This document shows, piece after piece, positions 10,790-22,794 of a stretch of 64,000 nucleotides of DNA (its first letter is position 1; each line of letters opens with the position of its first letter). Position numbers and translations under genes: made by a program. The stretch covers positions 10,496,001-10,560,000 of the forward strand of contig JANCRA010000009.1 of NCBI GenBank assembly GCA_024362935.1, in the 5' to 3' direction. This DNA is from Setophaga petechia. Its lineage: Eukaryota; Chordata; Aves; Passeriformes; Parulidae. Under the pieces are notes generated by a model, which had not been told where the DNA came from, did no database searches, and was given only the letters and a program-made list of their open reading frames with translations.

Positions 10790-12995
10790 AAGATTCTGGC
10801 AGTGGGAAGGGAATAAGGAGCTCATTGAAAGGACTTTAAACTAGTTTTGACAGGACAAAAAGGGCAAGACAAGCCTTGCTAGAAATAAGCCTGTGGGGAG
10901 CACACTAATATTTAAGGGATGGTGTGTAGCCAGGTCCTTCAGTCTGTGGAGGTAGAGGATGGAGATCCTTCTGGCACCAAAGACACAAGGGCTTTCAATG
11001 TGATATAAACCACAGAAGCACCTGAGAATGGTCACACAGGAATTTGGGCTTCCCTGTCCAAAAATGTGGTAGGGTCAATAACCAAACTGAAGTACATCTG
11101 CACCAATGCATGCAGGATGAGCAACAAATGGGAAAAGCTGGGAGCTATTGTGCAGCAGGAAAATTAAGACATAGCTGCCATTGTGGGATGACTTGAACAA
11201 CTGGACCACTGCAATGGATGGCAATAAACTCTTCAGAAGGAATAGGCAAGAAAGGATGGGTGGTGTGGTAGTCCTGTAGCTTAGGGAATGTGTCGATTGT
11301 CTGGAGCTTAATGACCAGGACTAAAGGGTGGAATGTTTATGGGTAAGATTCCGGAGAAGGCCAATGAGGCAAATATCTGATGGGTGTTGTTATAGACTAC
11401 CCCAAGCAGAATGAAGAGGCAGAGGGAATATTCGGTAAGCAGCTGAGAAAAGTCTCACAATCATTAGCCCTTCTTCTAGGGTGACTTCTGCTCACCAGTC
11501 TGCTGGAAATAAAACAGCAGAGAGGAAACAGACCAGGAGGTTCCTCAAGAGAGTTTTAAGACAACTTCTTGACACAGCTGGTCAGTGAGGAGCCGGGGGA
11601 GGTGCCCCACAGGACACATTTCTGGTGAATAGATAAGAACTAGTGTGAGATGTGATTGTTAGAGGCTGTCTTAGAAACAGTAATCATTAAATTATAGAAT
11701 TTTCACTTCTTGGAGAAGTCAGGAGGGAGACTGGCAGAACTGACAACTAGGACTTCCACAGGTCAGATTTTGGCCTGTTTAGGAGCCTGGTTGACAGCAT
11801 CCTGAAGGGCAAAAATGTTCAGGAAATCTGGATATTCTTCAAGAAGTAAATCTTAAAGATTCAAGAGCAGGTTGAACAGACCTCTCAGGAAGACTACAAA
11901 AATTTTGTGATGTTATGTAGGGAGAAAATTAGAAAGGCCAAAGACCAACCAGAACTTAATCTGGCTACTGCAGTAAAAGACAACAAAAAAATTCTTTCTA
12001 TAAATACATCAAAAATTAGCAACAGAACTAGAACTAAGAAGAATCTCCATCCTTTATTGGATACAAGGGAACCCATAGTGACAAACAATTATGAAAATAC
12101 TGAGGCTATTTACATGTCTTTAAGAGTAAGACCAGTTGTTCACCAGTCCCCTGAGCTAAAAGACACAGAGAAAAATGAAGTCCCCAGAATCCAAGGGGAA
12201 ATGGTTATTGATCTGCTACACCACCTAGACATACACAAGTCTATGGGGATGGATGGGACCCACAAAAGAGTACTGAGGGCTGATGAAAGGGCTCACAGAG
12301 CTACTTTCAATTGTTTACCAGCAGTCCTGGCTAACTGGGCAGGTCCCAGTTGACTGGAATTCAGCACATTACCTCCTCAGCAGCTTCATTGAGATACAAA
12401 ACTGGGAGGAGTGGCTGTGGGACCTCAGAGGACTGTTGGATTCTTCAGAGGAATCTTGACAGGTTGGTGAGACAGGTAGAGAGGAACCTTCTGAAATTCA
12501 GCAAGGGTAAATACAGGGTCCTGCACCTGGGGAGGAATAACCTCAAACATTGGTACAGGCTGGGGGCTGACCTGCTGGAAAGTGGCTCTGGGGAGAAGGA
12601 CCTGGGGTCTGGAGCACAAGTTCTATGAGGAGTGTCTGAGGGAACTGGGGTTGCTTAGCCCAGAGGAAAGGAGGCTCAGGGGGAATCCTTATAACTCTCT
12701 GTAGCTTCCTGAAAGGAGGGTGGAGTGAGGGGGGTTCAGTCTCTTCTCCCAAGTAACAAGTGATAGAATGAGAGGAAGTGGCCTCAAGTTGTGCTGGAGA
12801 GGTTTAGACTGGATACAATGAAGAATTTCTCTACTGAAAGTGTGGTCAGACATTGGACTGGGCTACCCAGAGAAGTGGTTGAGTTTAAAAAATATATGGA
12901 TGTCGTACCTGGGGAAATGGTTTAGTAGTAAGTGTGTAACAGTGCTGGCTTAATGACTGGAACTGATGATGATCTTAGAGATCTTTTCCAACCTA
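10790..12995 (+). mobile_element. CR1 LINE, 5'-truncated, two internal deletions
   Basis: This is the largest recognisable repeat. CR1 ORF2 encodes an apurinic endonuclease followed by a reverse transcriptase. From about 11060 the DNA follows the endonuclease region. 11907-12353 keeps a 148-codon open frame matching the linker and start of the reverse transcriptase, with motifs LCREKIR, LNLATAVKDNKK, QGEMV-DLLHHLD and HKSMG-DGTH. Near 12355-12400 the sequence jumps from the early RT domain to a point beyond the catalytic core, so the palm motifs are missing. A second jump at about 12610 (after the KDLG codons) skips part of the 3' region. The remaining tail (12610-12995) is the usual CR1 3' end, with degenerate terminal octamers. 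Stops and frameshifts are frequent. It is dead as a retrotransposon. The 5' limit is approximate. Confidence 0.88.
11907..12353 (+). pseudogene. CR1 ORF2 remnant (endonuclease-RT linker and RT start)
   Basis: A 148-codon open segment within the CR1 copy above. It starts inside ORF2 rather than at a real initiation site. It reads through the basic linker (REKIRKAKDQPELNLATAVKDNKK) and the segment just before RT motif 1 (HKSMGMDGTHKRVLRAD, with the conserved GPDG altered to GMDG). It stops where the internal deletion begins. The RT catalytic motifs are absent, so no active enzyme is possible. Confidence 0.8.
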
Positions 12996-15721
12996 AATGA
13001 TGCTAAGATTGGAAGATCTATCTGAGATACCTACACCAACCAATAGATCTCTCTCTTCCATGCATTTCTTTAACCAGTTTTCAGTCCTAGCTTTTTGATG
13101 GTGCCTGTCTTGCATCTCCTTTTGTTTATACATGTTTGTACATCTATATATCTATATATATAGATATATATATTTTTCATACATATTCATTGATATCTGT
13201 CACATACAGTCACCCCTTTTTTATCAGTTATTTTGCTATACCTGTCACCAGTAGTGCAACAAGAAGTATTTCTCTCACAAAGAAGTGCTGCCATTTCCCT
13301 AGCTTTTTCAATATCCAAAAGACAGCATAGCATAACTGCATCTTATCAAAGAGATTGATCATGACTAATGCTCATGGAATCTTGACCCCACAACCTGTAC
13401 CGGTGAGCTCCCACAAAACTCCTAACTGATTTAATTAGCAGTAAGCAGCTCTATTCTTCAGGCAAATGAGAGGATTGCATGAATACATACATCCATTGAC
13501 TTGTTTTGGCAAAAGGAAACATTTTATGAGAACTGGAGCCTTATACAATCACACACCCTTGCTTTGCAAAGCATTTTCCATAGACTGTATCTCATAAATA
13601 TTCTTTAACAACTTCTTGTTCTCAATGCTTCAGCAAACTGAACTTATTGCTGATGATTGAATGGGGTCTGAATGGTTTGATGTGGTGTCACTAATGGGTG
13701 TTTCCCATTGGGAGTTTCCAAGACATTTTTTATTGGAGTTTACTTGTTTATCATGATCTGATGGAAACAGTCTCATTTCAGCAAGACCCGTCAGGTATGT
13801 CTTGCTTGCTTTTCCCTGGCAGACTTCTGCACTCCTGTACAGGCAGTCCCTCAGCAGGCAGCAGCCAGGTGTACCACTGTAAATCAATAATTTTCCCTGA
13901 AGGATTTTGCAAATGCGAAATCCCATTATGGGATTTCTGGAATTCAAGCAAAAAAACATTTGAAAATTTGAAGATACACTTCACCTCTCTCTGCTGTACC
14001 TTTTCTACATGCCATCTCTGGGAGTTAGAGGCTGCTCAGATGGGGAAGCCAGTAGGAAGCACACATACCTGCCTGTTAAATAAGAGGCTGGGAAGCCAGC
14101 TCAGCCACTCCACTCTGCTGTCGTTTTATCTTGCTCCATGGTTCAGTCTTGGTGTGTTACACCTAGCTGTCTCCCAGACAATGTCCTAGTATGGCTCTGG
14201 GGGTGCTTTACTAGAGTGGTTCCTCTGAAAGCCAACGCAGACTGCATTACATCAGATTTTGTACCTATTTTGTACCTGTCCTTCAGTGTTCTCAGATTCA
14301 GTAGCTGTCATGTTGCCACTATCTTTCCAGGAGTTATGGTCATGATGCAGGGAGGTTGCAGATGTCAGAGACAAATTTCTACCCATATTATTTTCTAATC
14401 TTTACCTGATATACTTTGATGTTGCTGTCCTCAGAGACAGAACACAACCCATCACATTGGTCACAGATCATCCTTTTGCTTTGCTTGTGTCTGTATTTAT
14501 CCCCACTGATGAACCAAGTTATTGAACTGTTACGACTGCATTTCCAGCAGCCTGGTCACCCCTCCTAACAGTTCATGTGCAAACCTCCTCTCCAGCAGCG
14601 TTAGAGCGTGCCAGACATGAGGTGTCTCATTAGTTCTTGTTCCCAGCTTCCAGCAGCAGCTGGAACACCCTGCTGCAGTTAAAGCCTCAGATGTCAGATG
14701 TCATTGTGCAAAGCTTCCAGACACAACCCTTTGGTCTCCTCCAGTGCCTCTGCTCCTTGTCAGACCTGTACTCCACAATTTCCATTCTTCACTTGGCGAG
14801 GACTCTGAGGCACTGATTCCATTTCATTTTTCCAGTGAAATCTCAGTTCAGTAACACTTAATTGGCCTGGCTTCTTAAGTAGATATTTCCAAAGTATTTT
14901 TAAAAATAAATATTTTTAAAAACCCCAACCTCTGGATATCTCTCTGAGATACCTCTTCTCAGCTTGATTGATAGAAAATCAGCTTGATTTTCTTCCACTT
15001 CACCAATCATTTCAGATGTCTGCTCACTGATACATTCTCTGACTGAGCTGTCTCCTTGAGTTCACTGAGTTTTTCCATATGTAGCTAAGTTTCACCTGGG
15101 AGATGATTTATAATTCTCTTTCCTTTTTTAGTGAAGATTATAAGCATTTGCTGTGATGATGATTATACATTTTACATTGAGTAATGGTTCTTTGGCCAAC
15201 TTTTATCCTTGCAGTAATTGATTCTGAGCCACTTTGTGCCTCAGCTGGTAGATAGGTATCAACACCTACTGTATTATTCTTACCCATTAGAGACAGTTTG
15301 AAAAAATAACTTTGCATCTGGTGATCCAAAATACTAGGACCTGCTTAGGCTTCAAAATCTAAAAAATCAGATTTTTATCTTTATAAGATCTTTGTATCTT
15401 TGTAACAGATTTGTATCTTTATATATCTTCAGATATAAATGTATATCTACTTTTTTCATTATCATGAGAAGAAAAAAAATAATGCATGGTATCAGCATGC
15501 CTTGCAAGACTTAAGACTCAAGGTTTATTTATTAGTCAATGTACTTCAGTCACAAGTTAACCTAAAGAAATTCCTTTTTGGTTACAACTGTTAGCTTCTC
15601 TTATTCCTCATTCATTCTGGGCTGAAGTGCAGTAGCAATGACACCCAGGTCTAGTGCTGCACTTGAAAAAGTTACATTGGCCCTTTCAAGTAACTAAAAC
15701 CTCAGTTATGCCAGGCACAGA
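12996..15721. other. Unique DNA with an AT palindrome, no gene seen
   Basis: Contains a 26-bp perfect TA-rich palindrome at 13145-13170. The longest open frame (13698-14189, 163 codons, plus) overlaps minus-strand frames of 109 and 68 codons. Its translation is cysteine- and serine-rich without recognisable motifs, so I do not call it a gene. Near 14899-14925 there is a short repeated ATTTTTAAAAA motif. Confidence 0.45.
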
Positions 15722-15849
15722 AAGTGCTCAAGACTGGGTTGGATGGGAGTCTGAGCTGCCTGACCTAGTGGAAGGTGTCCTTGTTCATTGCAGGGGCTTT
15801 CACTAGGTGACTTTCAAAGGTCCCTTCAAACTACTCTGTGATTCTATAA
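15722..15849 (+). mobile_element. CR1 3' end fragment
   Basis: About 130 bp in the layout of the last part of CR1: a GGTTGGATGGG stretch, GAGCTGCCTGACCTAGTGGAAGGTGTCC, the GTCCCTTCAAACTACTCTGTG region, and terminal ATTCTAT. CR1 inserts by target-primed reverse transcription and is usually heavily 5'-truncated, as here. Confidence 0.85.
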
Positions 15850-17379
15850 CCCAAAAGTGAGGCAAATTTCCCATTCAGTCATTAAACATTCAGCATATAC
15901 AGGATGAACTTTGCATAGAAAGATAAGGAAGAAAATAATTACTGGTATGCTGCATCTTTGAGACAAGGAAGACATTATTCTTTCCTGGTTCTCTGAGATT
16001 GAAGCTTCACAGAAACCAGAATAACTTGAAAAAGAGTTATTAAATTCTTGAGGTCTATTTAAATGGTCAGTTGAGACGGAATTGTAGGCAACTAGGATTA
16101 ATCAATCTGAAGAATTTTATAATTATTTCTCTATTCTTAATTTAAATTTTCCTTTTAATCCCCTGATCCTCATTTCTTAGTTTGGCATCTATGCACTGCT
16201 ACTCACAGTGAAAAAAATTAATGTGGTGATGACGAGATGGAAATATCAGTCCCTGCAACTGAACTCTGCCAATTGAAGCCCTGACTTTAGCACGATGTAG
16301 TTGCAGAGCTAAATACTGCTGGACTGCTCAGAAACACTGCATTATTTTTTTTTTTTAATTCATGTAGGTCAATTATGAGTGAGTTTACTCCAACGATTAT
16401 TAGTATGACCGCAGAAAAAAATTTCATGCAGTGTATAAGTGACGCAAAAATCAGTCTTTCACATGCAGCTTTTAAAAACAAATTGGTGGGGTTGGACGGT
16501 GAGAAACAGCAAATTAAAAGCAAAATATTTCGCCTTGCATTGAGCCTCTCCTCCCTTTGCTCCTGAAAAGGCCATTTCCCAAAAATTTTTTACTTCTTTC
16601 ATTAGATTTTTTTCTGACTGAGGTGATTCCTAAAATTCTTTTTCCAAAACAAGAAGATTTGAATAAATAAATCATAATAGCCTGCAAGAAGTCACTGCTG
16701 CTGTAAAGCAGATGAAAACTCTCATACCTCCCCATGAATCTGACAAGTTGATACCCACTTCAACAGCAACTGAATAGCAAATGTACTGCAAAATTTTCTT
16801 TACTTCCTTGATTTTATCATTATTTCACTTAGGTAGGTAGCAACTGTTTTTCCACTGTTACAAATTTTTCAAATGCTTCACAGAGACCACTTTTGAATGC
16901 ATGACTATAAAATCTACCTTTAAATTGAGACACTGAAAGTTATGACAAAGGGAAATACCTCCCCTGGGGGAAAAAAAATCAATAGTATGATTTCTATTTA
17001 CTAATTCCCATTGAAAAATTACTGAAAAAAAATTTATTCTTACATCAGGGAGAAAAAGAGCTACCAGTGAAATCAATTGTTTCTAAGGTATATGATAAAC
17101 CACATGGCTTAAAATTTTTCTGTTTGTTACAAGATTTGAGTTATTGAGAAGAAGGTCACTAAATACTAAATATCTCAACAATTAGAGAGAGCTGGGGTTT
17201 TCTTCTTCTGATATCGCACACACACACAAAAAAGAAAAATTAAGTATTGTTACTATGAATAGGGAGAATATTAATAACTAGGATTCTGGGAGAAAAGTAA
17301 TGATCAGTGATAACTGAGCTATGTCTCCTTACTGGATTGAATGAGGTGTATGCACATCAAGTAGCAAAGGGCTGGATGA
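15850..17379. other. Unique AT-rich DNA, nothing recognised
   Basis: No repeat family or coding frame is convincing. A 12-bp T tract lies near 16346 and a short CA run near 17219. Confidence 0.5.
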
Positions 17380-17668
17380 AAGTCTATTCGTCCAGGCAAC
17401 AACTGACAGAATGAGAGGATGCAGTCTGAAGCTGTGCCATGGAAAGTTTAGGTTAAATGTCAGAAAAAGTTCTTCAAAGAGTGACTGAGCCATGGAATTG
17501 TCTTCTCCGGGAGGTGATGGAGTCACCATCCCTGGACGTGTTTAAAAAAGGACTGAATGTGGCACTCAGTGCCACAGTTTAGTTGATGAGGAGGTGTTAG
17601 GTCATAGGTTGGACTGGGTGATGTTAAAGGTCTTTTCCAGCCTTGTTCCTCCTATGATTCCATGACTG
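17380..17668 (+). mobile_element. CR1 3' end fragment
   Basis: About 290 bp of CR1 tail. It has the CAGGCAACAACTGACAGAATGAGAGGA region, GCTGTGCCATGGAAAGTTTAGGTT, GGGAGGTGATGGAGTCACC, TAGGTCATAGGTTGGACTGG and a terminal CTATGATTCCATGA. The last part is the CR1 octamer repeat. It is better preserved than the copy at 15.7 kb and belongs to a subfamily carrying the GTTAGGTCATAGG phrase. Confidence 0.92.
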
Positions 17669-20600
17669 TGAACCCCTTTAATATAACTGTTTGAGCTCAA
17701 CCCATCAGAGAACTCCTCATCCAATAAAGCCATTTTTTTTAGTGAACTCCACTAAACTACCCAGATATGACGCCTGAAATGACCGGAGTAAGCTGTCATA
17801 ATGAGGGCTGTAGGTCTACAATTGCCATAGAATTTCTGTGTGCCTTGGTGGAGTAGTGTTCTTTTATATCCTGGAGGATAAAAACCCCCTGATGGATGGT
17901 TTAAATGATCAATGACTATGCTGCTAATGATTTGAGGATAAACTTTCATGTCCTCAGATTTAGTACACCATTTCTCATACTGACATTTGCTTCTCAAATG
18001 TACTGTGAAGTCCTTAGTCAAAAGTCAGAGAGAGCATTTATAAATGTTTTGAAATTATTTGCAATTATGAAAGATATCTCAAAAATAGAATAATTTAGTA
18101 ACCTGCTGCTCCCACAGTTGTTTCTTCTCTGTTATTCCTATTGCATATCCTTTGGCAGCAGGTGTTAACTGATGCAAATTATTCACTCCTTCATGACCAC
18201 TGTTAGCCAGGAAAGCTCTTCTTTCACATCAAAATGGTGCAGAATACTTGATGGATATCAAGGAACTACTTGTACCTGTTGATCTTAGTAACCACAACAA
18301 GTATAAAGCATCTGTTTGAAAATCAAGCTCTGATTGACTTGCCTAATGTCAGAGACAGGAAAAAAAGACCTCCCAGTGCACAACTCTCTTTCCTTGGGCT
18401 AATATGTCTTACATGTAGAGAAGGATGTAAAACACATGCCCTTTTGTATGTGGTAAAGATAACAGAAATACCTTCAGCAATTGAAAGTACAGACTGGGAT
18501 GTTTTTCATGTTATGCAAAAATGTATATGTAGGAAACCACTGTTTGTTCAAAAGAACAGGGGATGCCAGGGGCAAAGAAATAAAATTTCAACAGTCTTTC
18601 AGTGCAGTCTGGGACAGCAGCACAAGGCCTGTAACTCAGGAATATCTGACATTGCTTGAAGAAATGCAGATTTCAGAGCAGGTTCCTTTCCTTTTCTCTC
18701 AAGCTGATCTTTCATTCCATCCGGAGCTTTGTGTTTTCTTGGCCACTCAGCCAGCTGCATTACAGACAGTGAATTAAAAGCTGCTCAGTGGCTGTAACCA
18801 CAATGGAAATCTACTCCACAGCTGTGACTTTCAAATCAAATTACAAAAATCCAAACACGCCACTTCATGGTTTTAATACATACTAATGTAAAAGCAGCAT
18901 ATTCAGTAAATTCATAACTACATCTATATGAAGCTCTGTAGCTCCTCATGTCCAAGAAAAGCACACCCATTTGTCTCAGCCAGAAATCCAGCCCAAGAAA
19001 CTTTCTGTCACTGAAAGTGCAAGTCTGGATCACTGAAATCCAGAGAGTTATTCCAAGTTCACATCAGCAGAATAAAGATCAGAATCTGACCCAAATATTT
19101 ACTGAATTTTGGAGTCTCTGTGTCTAGCCATCAAGAAATGCCTGCTGGATGCAAACTCTGCAGTCTTCAGGCAGAACACAAGGAGTCTAGTGAGGAAACA
19201 GACATGGATGGTATTTTCTAACACAGAACTGTTGAGCAGTGTGCCAAGTGTTGTACATGTTAGGCACAGGAAAACGGAACATTGCAAAATTAAATCACTC
19301 ACTATACCAGATTCTACATCTTAACACAGGAATGGTTTGTAAGAATTAGCTTGCTGTTATATTTTAATCTAGATGTTCTTTTCCCATTAATGGATCAGCC
19401 TGTGGTATTACCCAGGCAGGCAGCAGAAGGGAGCGACCTCTGTTGCCTTGCTGCCCAGCTCCACTAGGCAGCCCTGTGGTCTCTACTCCTTTTGGAGTGT
19501 CTCCTGTCTCAGTGTCTTCATATTGCACAAGACAGCACGCTGATGCTGAAACCAGCACTGAAAGAGTAGAAATATCTATGAAACACTACTAGGACTTAAT
19601 GAAGATAATCTCCCAGATTATCTTCATCTTGGCTGCAACACTGTGCTAGCCCAGCAGACCTGCCACTAGACAGGGAGAAAGCCCCAACAATGTGAACTTA
19701 AACATCTCTGTGCCTTTCTCTGCTGCTTGGTGTAGGGTACCTGAAATATCACAGGGGCTGAGAATTTATTACAGATGAATGTTGGCAAGTGAAATATTGT
19801 TAGTGAACCCAGGAAAAGCTTTCTCCTATAAGAAGCCAGCAAGGCTATGTAGTCCAACTATTTGGGTTATTTCCTCTGCCACAAAGTGGCTAAGAGCTGA
19901 ATTTTGTCTAGTTATAGATAACTTTTCTCAGTACCCTTAAATAATTATATTGACTATTTTGATGCCCAAATTGGGTAAAAAATACCTGAAATACAATATA
20001 CAATTTCTTCCAAAACTCATTTGGAATAACACTGACAGGTAATCTGGGAAATTTTACAAAGAAAATACTTTATTTTTTGTACAGTTATAGGAATAAAAAA
20101 TGGAGCTAGACTTAGTTGACTGCTACTTCACTGGTCAGAGGAAAAAAAAGACTCCTGAGCTGCACTCCCTTCTTCCCTGCCTCTAAAGTGCATTTCACAT
20201 GAAGCAATTAAAAGATAAAATGTGTAGCTTTAGATGTCCAAAAGTTAACCTCCTTCCTAGTTCAGTGCTCCAACCAAGATACCATAAATCTATGCACTGC
20301 TTTTTACCTCTGCTCACCAAGGAGAGCCCAGAGATTTCTGGTTTCAGTATAGCTATGGAAGGTGGAAAACACAGGTTTGAAGGCCCTGAAGATGAGACCA
20401 GGTGAGGCTACACTTTGTGAAACACTGATCTGGTGATGCTCAAGCACTGGGAAGAGCACGGAGACATGACAAAGTGGCATGGCCCTGGCAGGCCATGAGC
20501 ATGTCAGACACATCAGGCAATCCCATGAACACAACACCTTGCTTAGACCAAGCCATGTGCAGGCCATATCTGATGAGTCAGGTTTGTCACTGAGCCTCTG

Positions 20601-22687
20601 CAGAGAAAGACCCAAGGCAGTACTGGGCTTGGATTAGAAGCCAAGCTGAAGTCCATCAGGCACAGACACTGATCCCAAAGCCACAGGGACCAGATAAACA
20701 GATCTCTGATGAACATCAAGTTTACTAGGAAGTTTAAACATTCTCAGTGTTGGCTGCTATTCAGCAGAGGCATAGGACATGCATTCTTTTGTCAAAGCCT
20801 TTTGTTAAGCCCTTGCATGAGCCGTGTGGACTGTGAAGAAGACCCTTGGGTTTATTCTCTGACAGTATTTAGTCTTAGTACAGTGGAGAGCAAAAGAAGA
20901 GTATTGGAGACTTGGGCAATACTCTAAAAACAACTTGATGGCTTCTTTCCAGATTTCACCTTTATTCACAGTGAAAATTTGCACATCATCTGCCCAGTTA
21001 CCTCTGTGTTATCACATCAGCCAGCAAAGCTGGCAACAGCTCCTGCTGGCCACATATACAGCTATGTGAGCTTTTTGACCATGCAGGACTCTTCATAGGT
21101 CTCCTCTATATTTTATTTCCAAGCTGCTCTATCCAATGCCAGTCTATGTATTCAACCAGTAGACTCAATTTATTTTGGAGGGAAAATACCCAATAATATT
21201 AAGAAATTTCAGACTTTCAGAGCCAAAAGATGAATAGTAAGTAGAAGCTTAAAAGTGATCTTGTTTTCTCAAGCAATGAAAATTGAAATTTTTCTAAAGT
21301 TGTTGTAAAGAAAAACAACCAACAAATAGTGCCAATAAGGATGTACAATAAGATAGTAACATGGATACTGATTTCGTCCACCCAGTCATGTGGCTAGTGG
21401 TAGTATTGGACCAGAGGACCACATGATTTCCTTACAGCATGAAAATGAATGTGACAAGAAAGTTACGTGCTTCAGCCTTTGGCCCCAGGGTCTAGAAGTT
21501 CTTGGAAAAAACACCATGTACTTTTTTTGATCTCTCTGGAATAACCACGATCCATTCTCCAGAGATTTGTAAAACAAGGTTATGGTGAGGACATCCCATT
21601 CCTTTCTCTATACCTTACAGAATGTGGTTAGAGATGTTTCTTCCAGCACTCATGGATTATCACTTATCCCTCACGTTCTCTACTCTAAACTATACTAGAC
21701 AGCTTAAAAACATCTGTGTCCAAGCTCCTCCTTGGTCTATACTCCTTCATGATGAAATTATGCTTCAGCATCACCTCAGTACTGTGAGAGGGACCTAGAG
21801 GTGTCGGGGATCCAAACTGAAGAAGGTCAGCAGGAGTGGCAGAAGGAAAGCACTCACACCAATAAGACACGCATCCAACCTCCCCAGCTCCAGCAACAAA
21901 AAATCCTGACACATTTGGGGAAAGGAAACCCTCACAGGAATAAGAGTAATCTCACCATCAGAACAAGCAATTAGCACTTCTTATTCTTATTATTGTATGA
22001 ATGCTATACATCCCAGATTTTAAGATCCCAGTCCCATGTGAAAAAACTTTTGAAAGGGTTGTATTTGTTGCATACCAGTCATTAGACTGCTGCAGTACAG
22101 GGCCACACCTGAGGTATCCAAGATCTTTTTTAAATTTAAGGTTTCCAGTAATGGGCAGTTTATGTTTTGTTGGGAAAGACCTGACCTACTCCATACCACA
22201 ACCATGAATCAGCCGGTCTGTGAGCCAAAAGATACTACTTCTGCTTTCTCATGATTTATCACCTTGAACCCCCTGAAAACAACAAAATTAATAGAGTTCA
22301 AGCCAACAGGATAAACAAAACCATGAAAACACCAAGCAACACACTTGAGGGTTTTTTTCCCATATTTTCCTATTTTGTTTCTTGATGAAGATGTGGGGAA
22401 ATAAATTTGCGTTCCACACACAACATCTACAATATAACCACTAGGAAGTGGAAAAAGACTAATCCTGTAAAGAAATAGAAATCCTTCCCAAATGAAAAAA
22501 AAAAAAAAAAAATCACTTGTTTGTCTTACAGTGACCCTGACACCACTTGACAATAGAGAGTTATCAAAACCCACAATAAGAAAGAATCCTTTTCATCTTC
22601 AGAAATATCACCAACAAATAATCCCCGTTATATAATTTCAAATCAACACTTGTCATGAGAAATTGCCTCCCTCAATGAAGCAATGAT
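17669..22687. other. Unique DNA, no gene seen
   Basis: About 5 kb without a recognisable repeat apart from an 18-A run at 22495-22512 and the hairpin at 19599-19627. The frames at 18270-18659 (129 codons) and 18481-18777 (98 codons) overlap in different phases. The end of the second reads a little like protein, but there are no supporting splice sites or motifs. Confidence 0.45.
19599..19627. repeat. Perfect 13-bp inverted repeat with 3-nt loop
   Basis: ATGAAGATAATCT, then CCC, then its exact reverse complement (19615-19627). This forms a tight hairpin in either strand. No neighbouring gene suggests a role, and it may be a chance or replication-slippage palindrome. Confidence 0.85.
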
Positions 22688-22794
22688 TTTATATTACTAT
22701 TATTATACATAATATAATTTTATATTATAAATAGTAAAATACTATTGTATATTATTAATACAATTATAATAATGGTAACAATAATAATAATAAC
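22688..22794. repeat. AT-rich simple repeat with ATT/AAT units
   Basis: A low-complexity stretch of A and T with trinucleotide patches, including ATTACTATTATTAT near 22694 and a run of AAT units at 22779-22793. Confidence 0.8.

Noticed and set aside
11907..12353. Functional reverse transcriptase
   Set aside because: Only the linker and start of the domain remain; catalytic motifs are deleted and stops surround it.
13698..14189. 163-codon plus-strand open frame
   Set aside because: Overlaps minus-strand frames of similar quality, has no recognisable motif, and lacks coherent splice sites.
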